DNA from: a bacterium
Lineage (GTDB): Bacteria > Bacteroidota > Bacteroidia > NS11-12g > UBA9320
NCBI GenBank assembly: GCA_018223105.1
Contig: JAAEYY010000004.1
Span: 139,246-171,829, forward strand
Direction of reading: 5' to 3'
DNA: 32,584 bases
Shown piece after piece: positions 24,627 through 31,749 of this stretch. The notes beneath the pieces were generated by a model. The model searched no databases and had not been told where the DNA came from. It was given only the letters and a program-made list of their open reading frames with translations. A program made the position numbers and the translations under genes. Positions within the stretch are counted from its first letter, which is position 1. Each line of letters opens with the position of its first letter.

Positions 24627-24938
24627 TTATCGATTTACTACGGTCATCCTCTTGGTGAGGGTCATTCCGTCTGCGTCTAGTGTGTAAAGGTAAATACCTT
24701 CAGGATATTCGCTCACATTGATTTCGAAAGTACCTGAATTGTTTAGTACTTTTTCCTCCACCTTCTTACCTAGAAGGTCAACAATAGTTAATGAAGCTGA
24801 AGAAGAGCTAAACTCTACAGGAATATAGGTTTTCTCCTTCGCAGGGTTAGGATAGTTTTGTCCCAACTTTACGTTGCCGGTAGCCTGAGCTACGAACATC
24901 GCGCAAGTAAGAAATGCTATGTAGATTGTCTTTTTCAA
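24627..24938 (-). CDS. Minimal T9SS type A sorting-domain protein
   Basis: 103 residues from TTG 24936-24938: a signal peptide (MKKTIYIAFLTCAMFVAQAT), then almost immediately a complete type A C-terminal sorting domain (LGQNYPNPAKEKTYIPV, LTIVDLLGKKVEEK, PEGIYLYTLDADGMTLTKRM). Only about four residues lie between signal cleavage and the sorting domain, so there is no visible cargo. The gene has a strong terminator and promoter-like boxes, arguing that it is expressed rather than a remnant. Such tail-only proteins occur in Bacteroidota; the role is unknown. They might be a degraded large protein, or a small surface protein made of the tail alone. Confidence 0.8.
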   Translation of the reverse strand: MKKTIYIAFLTCAMFVAQATGNVKLGQNYPNPAKEKTYIPVEFSSSSASLTIVDLLGKKVEEKVLNNSGTFEINVSEYPEGIYLYTLDADGMTLTKRMTVVNR

Positions 24939-24953
24939 TGTAGTACGCTGTTA

Positions 24954-24984
24954 CAAAATTAATGAAAATATTATGCCAAATGTA
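24954..24984 (-). promoter_or_regulatory. Candidate -7 boxes for the minimal T9SS protein
   Basis: Two minus-strand matches to TAnnTTTG occur: TAATTTTG (24961-24954) and TACATTTG (24984-24977). The first would give a leader of about 10 nt before the TTG start, the second about 33 nt. I cannot decide between them. Confidence 0.4.
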
Positions 24985-25063
24985 ATAAAATTGTGTTTTC
25001 TGTGTTTATTTATACTAAAGCTGTGCTTTTAAACGTACACAGTTGTCAGAATATTAGACTACC

Positions 25064-26086
25064 TCAGTCTACAATTCGTTGCATGTAACCCTCATTTATT
25101 TGCAAATTCACCTCAATATTATCTTTATACAATGATCCTGTGCCCAGTCCTTGATGTAGTTTTGGGTGATATTGACTCACCCATTGAGCAATAGCATTAA
25201 GACCGATATTCCCCTCTAGTGCGGAGGTCGCCCACCAGTCAATATTTTGCTTCGCAGCGAGTTTGATCCAAGAATCTGCATTTGCAAGACCTCCAATTAA
25301 ATTGGGTTTCAAGATAAGGTATTGGGGATTGATTTCACGGAGTAACTTCTCAGCTTGGGCCTGAATATTCAACCCGATGAGTTCTTCGTCGAGGGCAATG
25401 GGGATGAACTGTTCTCTGCATAGAAAAGCCATAGCATCCCATTGTTTGGGTTTGATAGGTTGTTCAATAGAATGAATCTCAAATCGCTTTAGCGTTTGCA
25501 ATTGTTCCGCGGCTTCATCCGGTTTGAAAGCACCATTCGCATCCAATCGAAGCTCTATTTTGAAGGCACTGAATTGTTTCCTAATTTTTTCGAGCAGCAT
25601 GCATTCTTTGTCGAAGTCATGAGCACCTACTTTGAATTTAATGCAATTAAAACCAGCTTCTATTTTGCTTAAAGCCTCATTATACATAGTCTCCAGATCG
25701 GCCATCCAAACCAAACCGTTGATGGGGATTTGCTCCATGCCTTTAGTAAATGGCGTATCGAAAAGCTTATAAGTTTCCTTGAAATTAAGATCGTGCAAGG
25801 CAGTTTCAACCCCGAATTTGATGGAGGGTAATGAATCCAGGTCGAGTTCTTCTAATGCTTCAGCCTCACAAAACTCACTCAGTTTTTGTTCAAGCACAAA
25901 CTTATAATCCTCCCGATCATCAATACTCAACATCTTCAGAGGAGCAGCTTCTCCTATGCCCGTTCGTCCGCTTTTTGTGTCGTAAAGGTGAATTAACTGA
26001 ATCTCTCGGGTTTCAAAAACATTGCGACTGGTTTTTGCGGGTTTGAGAAATTCCAGCGTGTATGGCTTAATCTCGTAAGTGAACAT
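25064..26086 (-). CDS. menC: o-Succinylbenzoate synthase (enolase superfamily)
   Basis: 340 residues. Catalytic pattern of the muconate-lactonizing subgroup: K150-x-K152 (CIKFKVG); metal ligands D182 (LRLDANG), E208 (IEQP) and D233 (ALDEEL); and K260 (LILKPNL). MenC dehydrates SHCHC to o-succinylbenzoate in menaquinone synthesis. Enolase-superfamily members of this group can also be dipeptide or N-acylamino acid epimerases. The direct neighbour menA (1-bp overlap at 26086) decides in favour of MenC. ATG 26084-26086. Confidence 0.9.
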   Translation of the reverse strand: MFTYEIKPYTLEFLKPAKTSRNVFETREIQLIHLYDTKSGRTGIGEAAPLKMLSIDDREDYKFVLEQKLSEFCEAEALEELDLDSLPSIKFGVETALHDLNFKETYKLFDTPFTKGMEQIPINGLVWMADLETMYNEALSKIEAGFNCIKFKVGAHDFDKECMLLEKIRKQFSAFKIELRLDANGAFKPDEAAEQLQTLKRFEIHSIEQPIKPKQWDAMAFLCREQFIPIALDEELIGLNIQAQAEKLLREINPQYLILKPNLIGGLANADSWIKLAAKQNIDWWATSALEGNIGLNAIAQWVSQYHPKLHQGLGTGSLYKDNIEVNLQINEGYMQRIVD

Positions 26087-26958
26087 TAAAGGTAGAGTCT
26101 AAAGATAAAAAGTAGCGCGACCCCTAAACTTCCAAGCGAAAGAAATTTTAATTGTTGATTGTAATCCTCCGGCGACTCACATTTATTGAGTCGGATTAAA
26201 TGAAAATAGGTTAGTGCGATAAGACCAATTGGTGCGAGAGTGGTATAGGCTCTAATGAAATGATCTGCCAATAAACAGACTACAGCGGTTAAGAGAAGTA
26301 AAGCCTGATAAGATCCTGCTCCTTCTTTTCCCAGCTTAGAAGCCAGTGTGATTTTATTATTCAGCACATCTTTTTCAAGATCGCGGATATTATTTACGTT
26401 TAGAACTGCCACACACATCATTCCATAAGCTGTAGCAGAAAAGAAGTAAACGGCGTGAAACTCTTGTTCAAATAAAAATGCAGTTCCTGTTACTCCTACC
26501 AAGCCAAAGAAAATAAAAACGAACAGATCGCCGAGACCATAGTAACCATAGGCTTTTTTACCAACAGTATACAGGATAGCAGCTAGAATGCATGCTATTC
26601 CTATCCCTAGAAATACCAACCAATATTTAAGCTGAGTGCCAAAGGCGGAATAAAGCAGATAGCATCCGCTAAGGAAGGCAAGTGTAGCGCAAATGAAAAT
26701 TGCGTTTTTCATGGCCTCGGGCTTGATTTTCCCTCCTGCCAATTGTCGGTCTTTTCGGTGTTTATCGGTGCCTTTTACAAAGTCGCCGTAATCATTCGCC
26801 AGATTCGAAAGAACTTGAAGCAAGATAGCGGTAAGCGCTGCAAGACCAAAGATCTTAACATCAAAGCTCATTGGAGGAAGCCATGATCCAATGAGGATTG
26901 CTCCCAAAGCGAGTGGGAGGGTTTTTAAACGAAATGCAGCGATCCATGCACTAAGCAT
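26086..26958 (-). CDS. menA: 1,4-Dihydroxy-2-naphthoate polyprenyltransferase
   Basis: 290 residues, with eight or nine hydrophobic helices typical of UbiA prenyltransferases. First Asp-rich motif: NDYGDFVKGTDKHRKD (N55-D70). Second: NVNNIRDLEKD at about residues 186-196. It attaches the isoprenoid chain to DHNA, giving demethylmenaquinone, in the inner membrane. It is followed by menC with a 1-bp overlap. The start is ATG 26956-26958, only 4 nt after a perfect TATATTTG box. Menaquinone as the respiratory quinone fits Bacteroidota. Confidence 0.93.
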   Translation of the reverse strand: MLSAWIAAFRLKTLPLALGAILIGSWLPPMSFDVKIFGLAALTAILLQVLSNLANDYGDFVKGTDKHRKDRQLAGGKIKPEAMKNAIFICATLAFLSGCYLLYSAFGTQLKYWLVFLGIGIACILAAILYTVGKKAYGYYGLGDLFVFIFFGLVGVTGTAFLFEQEFHAVYFFSATAYGMMCVAVLNVNNIRDLEKDVLNNKITLASKLGKEGAGSYQALLLLTAVVCLLADHFIRAYTTLAPIGLIALTYFHLIRLNKCESPEDYNQQLKFLSLGSLGVALLFIFRLYL

Positions 26959-26962
26959 GTTG

Positions 26963-26970
26963 CAAATATA
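26963..26970 (-). promoter_or_regulatory. menA -7 box, leaderless geometry
   Basis: TATATTTG on the minus strand, then CAAC and the menA ATG. An exact TAnnTTTG match 4 nt from the start codon; transcription would start on or beside the ATG. Confidence 0.5.
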
Positions 26971-27008
26971 AATTGGAAAAGCGGGCTAAGTTGTAAAATG
27001 ATGTTCTT

Positions 27009-27302
27009 CTAATCCACCGAATATCCTGATTCCAGATATGATTTCCACTCGGGGTGCTTTTTGATATAGGCTGCCACAAATGGGCAGAGGGGAATGATTT
27101 TGAGCTGATGTTCTTTAACGAAATCGAGTGCTGCTTTAATCAGTTTTGAACCAATGCCTCTTCCTTCAAACTCAAAAGGCACTTCAGTATGAGTGAGGTA
27201 GATTTTCTTGCCTACCAAAATATATTCTAATCTTGGAACCTTACCTTCTATATGAAATTCGAATTGCTTTCTGCTTTCATTGTTGATGAGTTTGTGTTCC
27301 AT
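27009..27302 (-). CDS. GNAT-type N-acetyltransferase (YjdJ-like)
   Basis: 97 residues, the short YjdJ/GNAT_C type. Visible are LEYILVGKKIYLTHTEVP, then the acetyl-CoA loop FEGRGIGSKLIKAALDFVKEH (Q/RxxGxG/A pattern in RGIGSKL), and the ending PLCPFVAAYIKKHPEW with the Cys typical of this subgroup. The substrate is unknown. It stands alone with 50 bp to menA and 73 bp to the next gene. Confidence 0.88.
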   Translation of the reverse strand: MEHKLINNESRKQFEFHIEGKVPRLEYILVGKKIYLTHTEVPFEFEGRGIGSKLIKAALDFVKEHQLKIIPLCPFVAAYIKKHPEWKSYLESGYSVD

Positions 27303-27375
27303 TATAGAGACAACAAGACAATTAGCTCATAGTTCAGTCGTTGGTGTATTATGCGCTCTGAGCTCAATAGAATGG

Positions 27376-27951
27376 TCATTTTTTCTCAGAATCTCCTAAA
27401 AATTCGTCGGTAAAATGTGCCTTTTTCTTCTCTTGAGCGAACTTATCTGCATTAAAAGCTCCCGACTGCCCTTTGGGTATGCTCAGTGAATTCCAAGGTT
27501 CTGTACTCAGCATTTTGCCTGTGTAGACAATCTGACCCACATGGTAGGCGTAATGTGCTAACTGTCTGAAAATAGCTTCGAGGACCGTATGCCCTTGGTT
27601 GCGGATATACACTGTGCGATCGAGGTCTTCTTCTTTTAAAGGTCGGATCGCATTGAAAAGGCAATTCCAACCTTCTTCCCATTTGTTGAGCAGCTCATCT
27701 CGGTTTTGAATTACGGATTCAAACTCCTTATCCCGTTTCCGCCATTCCTTTTCTCCGTCGGAATTAAGGAAATCGGTCCAGCGAGAAAGCATGTTCCCCC
27801 AGAGGTGGTTTACGATGATAGCAATGCTGTTAGAGTCCTCATTATGTTGCCAAAATAGAGCTTCGTCACTACATTGAACAAAGGTTTTATCCCCTAGGGA
27901 TTTGTAGTATTCAAACTGTTTAATAATACCGGGTAAAGCCGCTTCTTTCAT
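27376..27951 (-). CDS. DinB-fold protein, DUF1572 family
   Basis: 191 residues from ATG 27949-27951 (MKEAALPGIIKQFEYYKSLG); a TTG 18 bp upstream is less likely. It has the four-helix DinB layout with three metal-ligand histidines: VNHLWGNM (first), and LAHYAYHVGQIVY (second and third). These are the DUF1572/DinB positions. DinB-fold proteins include metal-dependent thiol transferases (bacillithiol, mycothiol), but the substrate cannot be assigned. The gene starts 18 bp after the upstream lipoprotein stop and may be co-transcribed with it. Confidence 0.85.
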   Translation of the reverse strand: MKEAALPGIIKQFEYYKSLGDKTFVQCSDEALFWQHNEDSNSIAIIVNHLWGNMLSRWTDFLNSDGEKEWRKRDKEFESVIQNRDELLNKWEEGWNCLFNAIRPLKEEDLDRTVYIRNQGHTVLEAIFRQLAHYAYHVGQIVYTGKMLSTEPWNSLSIPKGQSGAFNADKFAQEKKKAHFTDEFLGDSEKK

Positions 27952-27969
27952 ACGGCAATGAAGGTACAA

Positions 27970-28407
27970 CTAGCGCTTGTATATTCCATGTTGAATTTTA
28001 AAAAGTCGAGCTCGGGTTTCAAATCCGGATAGAAACTCTTTAAAATCTTGTTGATTTTCTTTTCGGATATCGTGGTAGGTAAAAACATCATCTTCCAGAG
28101 GAAACATGGTATCCGATCTAAGCGGTATTTTTAATATCAAGGTATCTGAGAGTCTCACAATCTCTGCACCTCCCGGGAGGTTTTCATTGTAAAAACTGTC
28201 GTTCTTGATTTGATAAGCGGTAGATCCGAGCACTTTTTGGGTTTCGGAATAGGCGTAAGAAGCGGTATCATCAAACACAATTTCGGAGTAACCGAGCGCG
28301 GGATGATAGAAGTAATATTTCCCGTTAATTCCGGGATCTTCCGGTGGAGGATCTTCACTGCAGGCAAACAGAAAAAGAGCGAGTAGTAGTAAGTAGTACG
28401 TCTTCAT
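27970..28407 (-). CDS. Small lipoprotein, possibly surface-exposed
   Basis: 145 residues from ATG 28405-28407 (MKTYYLLLLALFLFAC). A longer frame to 28479 exists but would put a non-signal sequence in front of the signal peptide. The lipobox LFAC is followed by SEDPPPED. In Bacteroidota a Ser plus acidic residues directly after the lipidated Cys can act as a lipoprotein export signal to the cell surface, so surface display is plausible. The remainder (YYFYHPALGYSEIVFDDTASYAY and DTLILKIPL) looks like a small beta-rich lipocalin-like or META-like domain. Family not recognised. Confidence 0.72.
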   Translation of the reverse strand: MKTYYLLLLALFLFACSEDPPPEDPGINGKYYFYHPALGYSEIVFDDTASYAYSETQKVLGSTAYQIKNDSFYNENLPGGAEIVRLSDTLILKIPLRSDTMFPLEDDVFTYHDIRKENQQDFKEFLSGFETRARLFKIQHGIYKR

Positions 28408-28600
28408 TTGGTTGAGTTCAGTAGTAGCAAGATAATGCTGCAAAGCAGAAAAAACAAAAAAAAGCAGGTTTTGATTCAAGTCTTAGAGTCTTGAATCAAT
28501 GCTTTTACTTTTTTGGTTTTATACCATAAATCACATCAAAATTTGAGGGCAAATTATTAGGACTTAATTAAGTGATACTCCTGTTTTGACAGAACCCTTG
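28408..28600. other. Short AT-rich spacer before the toxin-antitoxin pair
   Basis: A 193-bp gap that holds the upstream region of the lipoprotein gene and the 3' flank of the antitoxin gene. I see no RNA gene, strong terminator or repeat here. Confidence 0.5.
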
Positions 28601-28882
28601 TTATAAGCTTGGTTTCAGTTTTAAGTGTTCTCCAATTGCGCGTAAAACCTTTAGAATAGTTTCAAACTGAGGTTTTGAATTCTTTGAAAGGGCTTTGTAT
28701 AAACTAGGACGACTTAGCCCGGTTTGTTGTGCAATCTTTGTCATCCCAATTGCCTTAGCTACATGACCAAGAGCAGTTATGATTTCATCTGAGTCACCTT
28801 CTTCAAGAACGGTATTAATGTACTCCTGAATCATTTCAGGATCATCCAGATATTCAGCAATATCAAATTTTGTACTTTTCAT
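28601..28882 (-). CDS. Antitoxin of HigA/HI1420 addiction-module type
   Basis: 93 residues. KFDIAEYLDDPEMIQEYINTVLEEGD is the usual N-terminus of the 'putative addiction module antidote protein' family. The helix-turn-helix lies at residues ~50-72 (MTKIAQQTGLSRPSLYKALS), followed by SKPQFETILKVLRAIGEHL. It should neutralise the RelE/HigB-like toxin and repress the operon. It begins only 2 nt after the toxin stop codon. The antitoxin frame is intact although the toxin is broken. Confidence 0.9.
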   Translation of the reverse strand: MKSTKFDIAEYLDDPEMIQEYINTVLEEGDSDEIITALGHVAKAIGMTKIAQQTGLSRPSLYKALSKNSKPQFETILKVLRAIGEHLKLKPSL

Positions 28883-28884
28883 TT

Positions 28885-29178
28885 CTACTTGTATCTATTC
28901 CAAATACTGATGGCCTTTTTAATGTCTGTGCTTTGCGATTTCTTGGTCCCGCCAATCAGTAACAAGATAATGGTCTCATTTTGATTTTGTAGCATAACCT
29001 GTAGCCCGGCCCATAGTGGATTCTAAATTCATGGATACCTTCACCAACACTATTGGTGTCGCCAAGATTACCTGCTTCAACTCTTTGAAGTCTCAATAAT
29101 ATTTTAGCTTTTGCTTTTTTGTCAGAGAGTTTCCGCATCCACTTATCGAATTCTTGTGTTTTCTCTACAAAAAAACAT
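28885..29178 (-). pseudogene. RelE/HigB-like toxin (HI1419 family) with two single-base frameshifts
   Basis: In three frames the region spells a complete 97-residue toxin. From ATG 29178, MFFVEKTQEFDKWMRKLSDK can be read if the seven-T run (plus-strand As 29169-29175) had six. The middle frame gives KAKILLRLQRVEAGNLGD and FRIHYGPGYR. Adding one G near 28998-29000 restores VMLQNQNETIILLLIGG then TKKSQSTDIKKA, ending RYK before TAG 28885-28887. GPGYR, LLLIGG and KSQ..DI..A are family landmarks. The two indels cancel in length. As written, only a 60-codon fragment from an internal ATG (29138) is open. Order toxin-then-antitoxin and the 2-nt gap are typical of the higBA/HI1419-1420 type. Confidence 0.85.
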
Positions 29179-29181
29179 CCT

Positions 29182-29212
29182 CAAATGTAGTCACTTGGAT
29201 ACACAATTCAAA
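29182..29212 (-). promoter_or_regulatory. Toxin-antitoxin promoter
   Basis: On the minus strand TTTG (29212-29209), 19 nt, then TACATTTG (29189-29182), a full match to TTTG-N17-23-TAnnTTTG. The box ends 3 nt before the toxin ATG. This is the best two-element promoter in the window after fumC. Confidence 0.68.
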
Positions 29213-30298
29213 ATTGTTATTGAAATATTTATTAGGTTCCTAATATCTTATCTAGAACTTTTCTCAGTAGAAAGTTGCTACCTTCATCCTCTAAATTCGC
29301 CAGCCGCAGGAGTAAGGGATCTTTGCCATCCTGAATGTTTTGAATTGATAGATGAAATACCAGATTATTAAGGACTTACAATTCTTTTTAGTAGTAAGAT
29401 GTTCTTTCTTACTCGGTTTAATATCTATGCAGAATTAATATTAAATGTTAAAATTACATAGATATATTGTACTCTATAGCCCGGTTTGAGTCTTATTTAA
29501 GCTTGGTTGTTTAGAGGAATTAATTGGTTATAGAATATCTAAATTATGTATGAACATGCCCTCGCTGTCCGAATCCGTTAGCTAACGGAGTAGGATAGGA
29601 GCCTGCCTGTCTATCGAGAGATAAACCTGTCGGCAGACAGGGATGGCCAATCAACCCAAGCTTTTTCTTCTTACTTTTTTGAAAAAGCGTTTAGTCACCC
29701 GATAGGGGGATAACAAATCTTCCTTCTCCGCCAGCCGGCGGCTACGGAAGACATAAGCTTCTCCTTGAACTTCCGCATCCTCCGAAACTTGTGTAGGAGG
29801 ATCTTTTGCCTTGACACAAAAGCCTCCAGTCTCCCGACAGGGAGGAAGCAAACCACCCTACGCTAAAGCTTCGGGTGGCAGGAGGTCAAGTCTTACTAAT
29901 TTTTTGAAGAAATCTAGCGCTTCGAAATTGCCCCGCAACCCAAGCCACCCGCCAGCCGGCGGATTCGAGGGTTGCTTAGCTCCGCCCCTCACACAATTTC
30001 TTTGCTTGATTTCTGATCAAAAAATTAGAAGGACACCCAAATCCGTTTCCAACGATCAACAGTTCACTTTAAGTGGAACTTTTGATCAATGTAGCTTGAT
30101 CATTGGTTATTTTCTGGATTTTGCTTGCCTCCCGAAGAGCAACGGAGGGAGGTGATTTCTGAATTGATTATTCCTTGGAATTTGGTGCCTGACATTTGAT
30201 ATTTCTGTAAGGATTGCGTCACCAAAACTATGTGAACCAGTACTTATTTCTAATCGAAAATCATCAGTTACTTTACTTCAATTCTAGAGCAAAAACAT
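29213..30298. repeat. Non-coding stretch with repeat island II
   Basis: About 1.1 kb without a credible gene. 29213-29575 is AT-rich and featureless. From 29580 the sequence is GC-richer: hairpin CCTGTCGGCAGACAGG (29626-29641), CCGCCAGCCGGCGG twice (29728-29741 and 29948-29961), CTCCC-GACA-GGGAG near 29833, and two relatives of the 32-bp unit (about 29776-29802 and 29856-29884). There is also a GATCAA/TTGATC hairpin near 30083-30100, and an inverted composite module (about 30095-30178). Frames across it are GC-repeat artefacts. It may mark the border of the accessory region. Confidence 0.7.
30103..30178 (-). repeat. Composite repeat module, inverted copy of 10588-10665
   Basis: Read on the minus strand it begins GGAATAATCAATTCAGAAAT, continues with CCTCCCT, CTCTTCGGGAGGCAAGCAAA and then TCCAGAAAA. 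The same order with few changes stands on the plus strand at 10588-10665. A shorter relative at 10332-10389 has the same ends, but the inner hairpin is replaced by the CCGCCGGCTGGCGG element. Confidence 0.75.
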
Positions 30299-30306
30299 TA
30301 ATTTTG
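30299..30306 (+). promoter_or_regulatory. tRNA-Pro -7 box
   Basis: TAATTTTG matches TAnnTTTG and ends 11 nt before the mature tRNA 5' end, a sensible distance for a short leader. The -33 element is weak. Confidence 0.45.
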
Positions 30307-30317
30307 CCGCCTCTCAT

Positions 30318-30392
30318 CGGGTAGTAGCTTAGTCCGGTTAAAGTGCACGTCTGGGGGGCGTGAGATCGGAGGTTCGAATCCTCTCTACCCGA
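30318..30392 (+). tRNA. tRNA-Pro (anticodon GGG)
   Basis: A 75-nt cloverleaf. Acceptor stem CGGGTAG pairs with CTACCCG; discriminator A at 30392; CCA is not encoded. The D arm is GCTT/AAGT with loop AGTCCGGTTA. The anticodon stem is CACGT/GCGTG around loop CTGGGGG, giving anticodon GGG with G37. The variable loop is AGATC, and the T arm is GGAGG-TTCGAAT-CCTCT. A C1-G72 pair is typical of tRNA-Pro. It lies at the border between ordinary chromosome and a rep-bearing accessory segment, as is common for tRNA genes used as integration sites. Confidence 0.95.
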
Positions 30393-30453
30393 CTTTGATT
30401 TTCAGCATATTACAGGTTTGACCGTACTTCGACGAATCTGTAATTGCATAATA

Positions 30454-30474
30454 TTTACACAAGAAACGTGTAAA
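30454..30474. promoter_or_regulatory. Operator-like inverted repeat before the 300-aa gene
   Basis: TTTACAC (30454-30460) and GTGTAAA (30468-30474) are perfect inverted copies separated by AAGAAAC, and end 4 nt before the ATG at 30479. This looks like a binding dyad for a regulator; a hairpin in a short leader is an alternative. Confidence 0.5.
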
Positions 30475-30478
30475 ATCT

Positions 30479-31381
30479 ATGTCTGAGTACAATGAAGACC
30501 AGTGGAAGTTCTTGTTTGATGATCTGTTAAAGCAAGAAGTTCAACCTTTGGAAAAAATTATAACTCTACACACAGTGGTAGACGTAGTATTTAGTGCAAT
30601 AGATTTAGATTTTAATAGCAAGCTTTATCCGGAAATTTTACAATCACCTTGGTTGAAAGGACGATCGCATAAAGGGGTAGATGAGGTGTCGTTCTCAAAA
30701 GTCAATAGTCTAGTCAAACTATTAGAATCGTATAACCAAGAAATTGAAGAAGCTTGCAGACCTTCTATAGAATCACTATATAAGGATAAGAATGCAGATT
30801 TAAAATTAACAGTCAAACGAATAGCTATTCAGATTGCAGAATTAAATCTAAGAGGTATCGAGCCTTCTAAAGTCGAATTATTTCCAATAGAGATTTCGGC
30901 TTACAATAAGGTTAAAAATACTTTGCCGATGTTTCTAGTGACTAGTCTAATTGAACAGTTTACGCTAAAAGTTTTATCACGTCTTTACTATCATTTGGAG
31001 ATTGTAATAAAGGTATTAAATGATGTAACTGAGAATTTAGGTGAAAGTCATTATATGCAAGGAGGCATCGTCGATTTAAACAACAATAAGAATAATCGCC
31101 TGTCTGCGGCAGAGTATGGTGCTTTATTAGCCTATAGAAAGGAAAACGTAACCAAAAACAACGTTTATAAATTTGCTAATCACTTAGGCATTAAAACGAC
31201 TGACAAATTGCTAAAAGGCTTTAAAAGCTTCTCTAATCAAGATTGGGTAAGGAAAGATACAAGCACACAGAAAATGTCCTCAAAATTGAATATACTAAAA
31301 ACTATCATTCCATGTCTTGAAGACGAAGCAAAAGAACAAGCAGACTTAGATTTACAGTTTTTGATCCAAAAGTATAGATAA
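30479..31381 (+). CDS. Mobile-element-associated helical protein, family not assigned
   Basis: 300 residues, no signal peptide or membrane segment, mostly helical and lysine-rich. The C-terminal ~95 residues (LSAAEYGALLAYRKENVTKN to LDLQFLIQKYR) resemble a domain I associate with unnamed proteins next to excisionase/rep genes in Bacteroidota mobile elements (pattern ...A..YAY....IT..N....A...G.....KL...F). This is from memory of the pattern, not a search. The N-terminal part (DQWKFLFDDLLKQEVQPLEK, PWLKGRSHKGVDEV) is unlike anything I know. The gene is AT-rich compared with the core genes. It starts just after a 7-bp dyad and ends before a tandem GTCGACCTAA repeat and the HTH/rep pair. A regulator or accessory of the element is plausible. 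Confidence 0.7.
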   Translation: MSEYNEDQWKFLFDDLLKQEVQPLEKIITLHTVVDVVFSAIDLDFNSKLYPEILQSPWLKGRSHKGVDEVSFSKVNSLVKLLESYNQEIEEACRPSIESLYKDKNADLKLTVKRIAIQIAELNLRGIEPSKVELFPIEISAYNKVKNTLPMFLVTSLIEQFTLKVLSRLYYHLEIVIKVLNDVTENLGESHYMQGGIVDLNNNKNNRLSAAEYGALLAYRKENVTKNNVYKFANHLGIKTTDKLLKGFKSFSNQDWVRKDTSTQKMSSKLNILKTIIPCLEDEAKEQADLDLQFLIQKYR

Positions 31382-31385
31382 TTTC

Positions 31386-31407
31386 AGGTCGACCTAAGTC
31401 GACCTAA
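31386..31407. repeat. Tandem GTCGACCTAA repeat / palindrome
   Basis: GTCGACCTAA occurs twice in direct succession (31388-31397, 31398-31407). The first copy is part of the perfect 10-bp palindrome AGGTCGACCT (31386-31395). It sits 4 nt after the stop of the 300-aa gene and about 40 bp before the HTH gene. Candidate operator or replication-related site of the element. Confidence 0.55.
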
Positions 31408-31448
31408 TTTCTTAATTCCAAGGTCCATGCCAATTTTTGTGATCAATT

Positions 31449-31739
31449 ATGGACAATCCATTTGATCATTTAAATCAGCGATTAAGGAAAATTGAAGAAA
31501 TAATTCTTGAAATTTCTGAAAGTGTCTCAAATATTTCTATTCCAGAAAGTCAGACCACAATCCTAACTGTTGACGACCTGTCATGTCTACTTAAGATAAG
31601 CAAGTCCAGTGTTTACTCAAAAGTGTCGAATCTTGAAATTCCATTTCATAAAAAAGGGAAACGATTGTATTTCATTAGATCAGAAATTATGGAATATTTA
31701 AAATCAGACCTTGATAATGATAGGATAAAAGGAAAATAA
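31449..31739 (+). CDS. Helix-turn-helix protein (excisionase/HTH_17 type)
   Basis: 96 residues. The N-terminal half is a short coiled coil (FDHLNQRLRKIEEIILEISES). The C-terminal half is a MerR/excisionase-like DNA-binding domain: ILTVDDLSCLLKISKSSVYSKVS is the helix-turn-helix, and IPFHKKGKRLYFIRSEIMEYLKS is the wing. Such proteins typically stand directly before the replication gene in Bacteroidota mobile elements and control excision or replication. It ends 10 bp before the rep start, so the two are one transcript. Confidence 0.85.
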   Translation: MDNPFDHLNQRLRKIEEIILEISESVSNISIPESQTTILTVDDLSCLLKISKSSVYSKVSNLEIPFHKKGKRLYFIRSEIMEYLKSDLDNDRIKGK

Positions 31740-31749
31740 CTATAGAACT

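Noticed and set aside
28956..29138. Independent 60-aa gene
   Set aside because: It is the middle frame of the broken toxin; its ATG corresponds to an internal Met after EFDKW.
29111..29371. Plus-strand 86-codon frame opposite the toxin gene
   Set aside because: It overlaps the toxin and its promoter antisense, and the peptide has no family character.
29651..30155. Open frames on both strands in island II
   Set aside because: Proline/Arg-rich peptides from palindromic repeats; no conserved motif.
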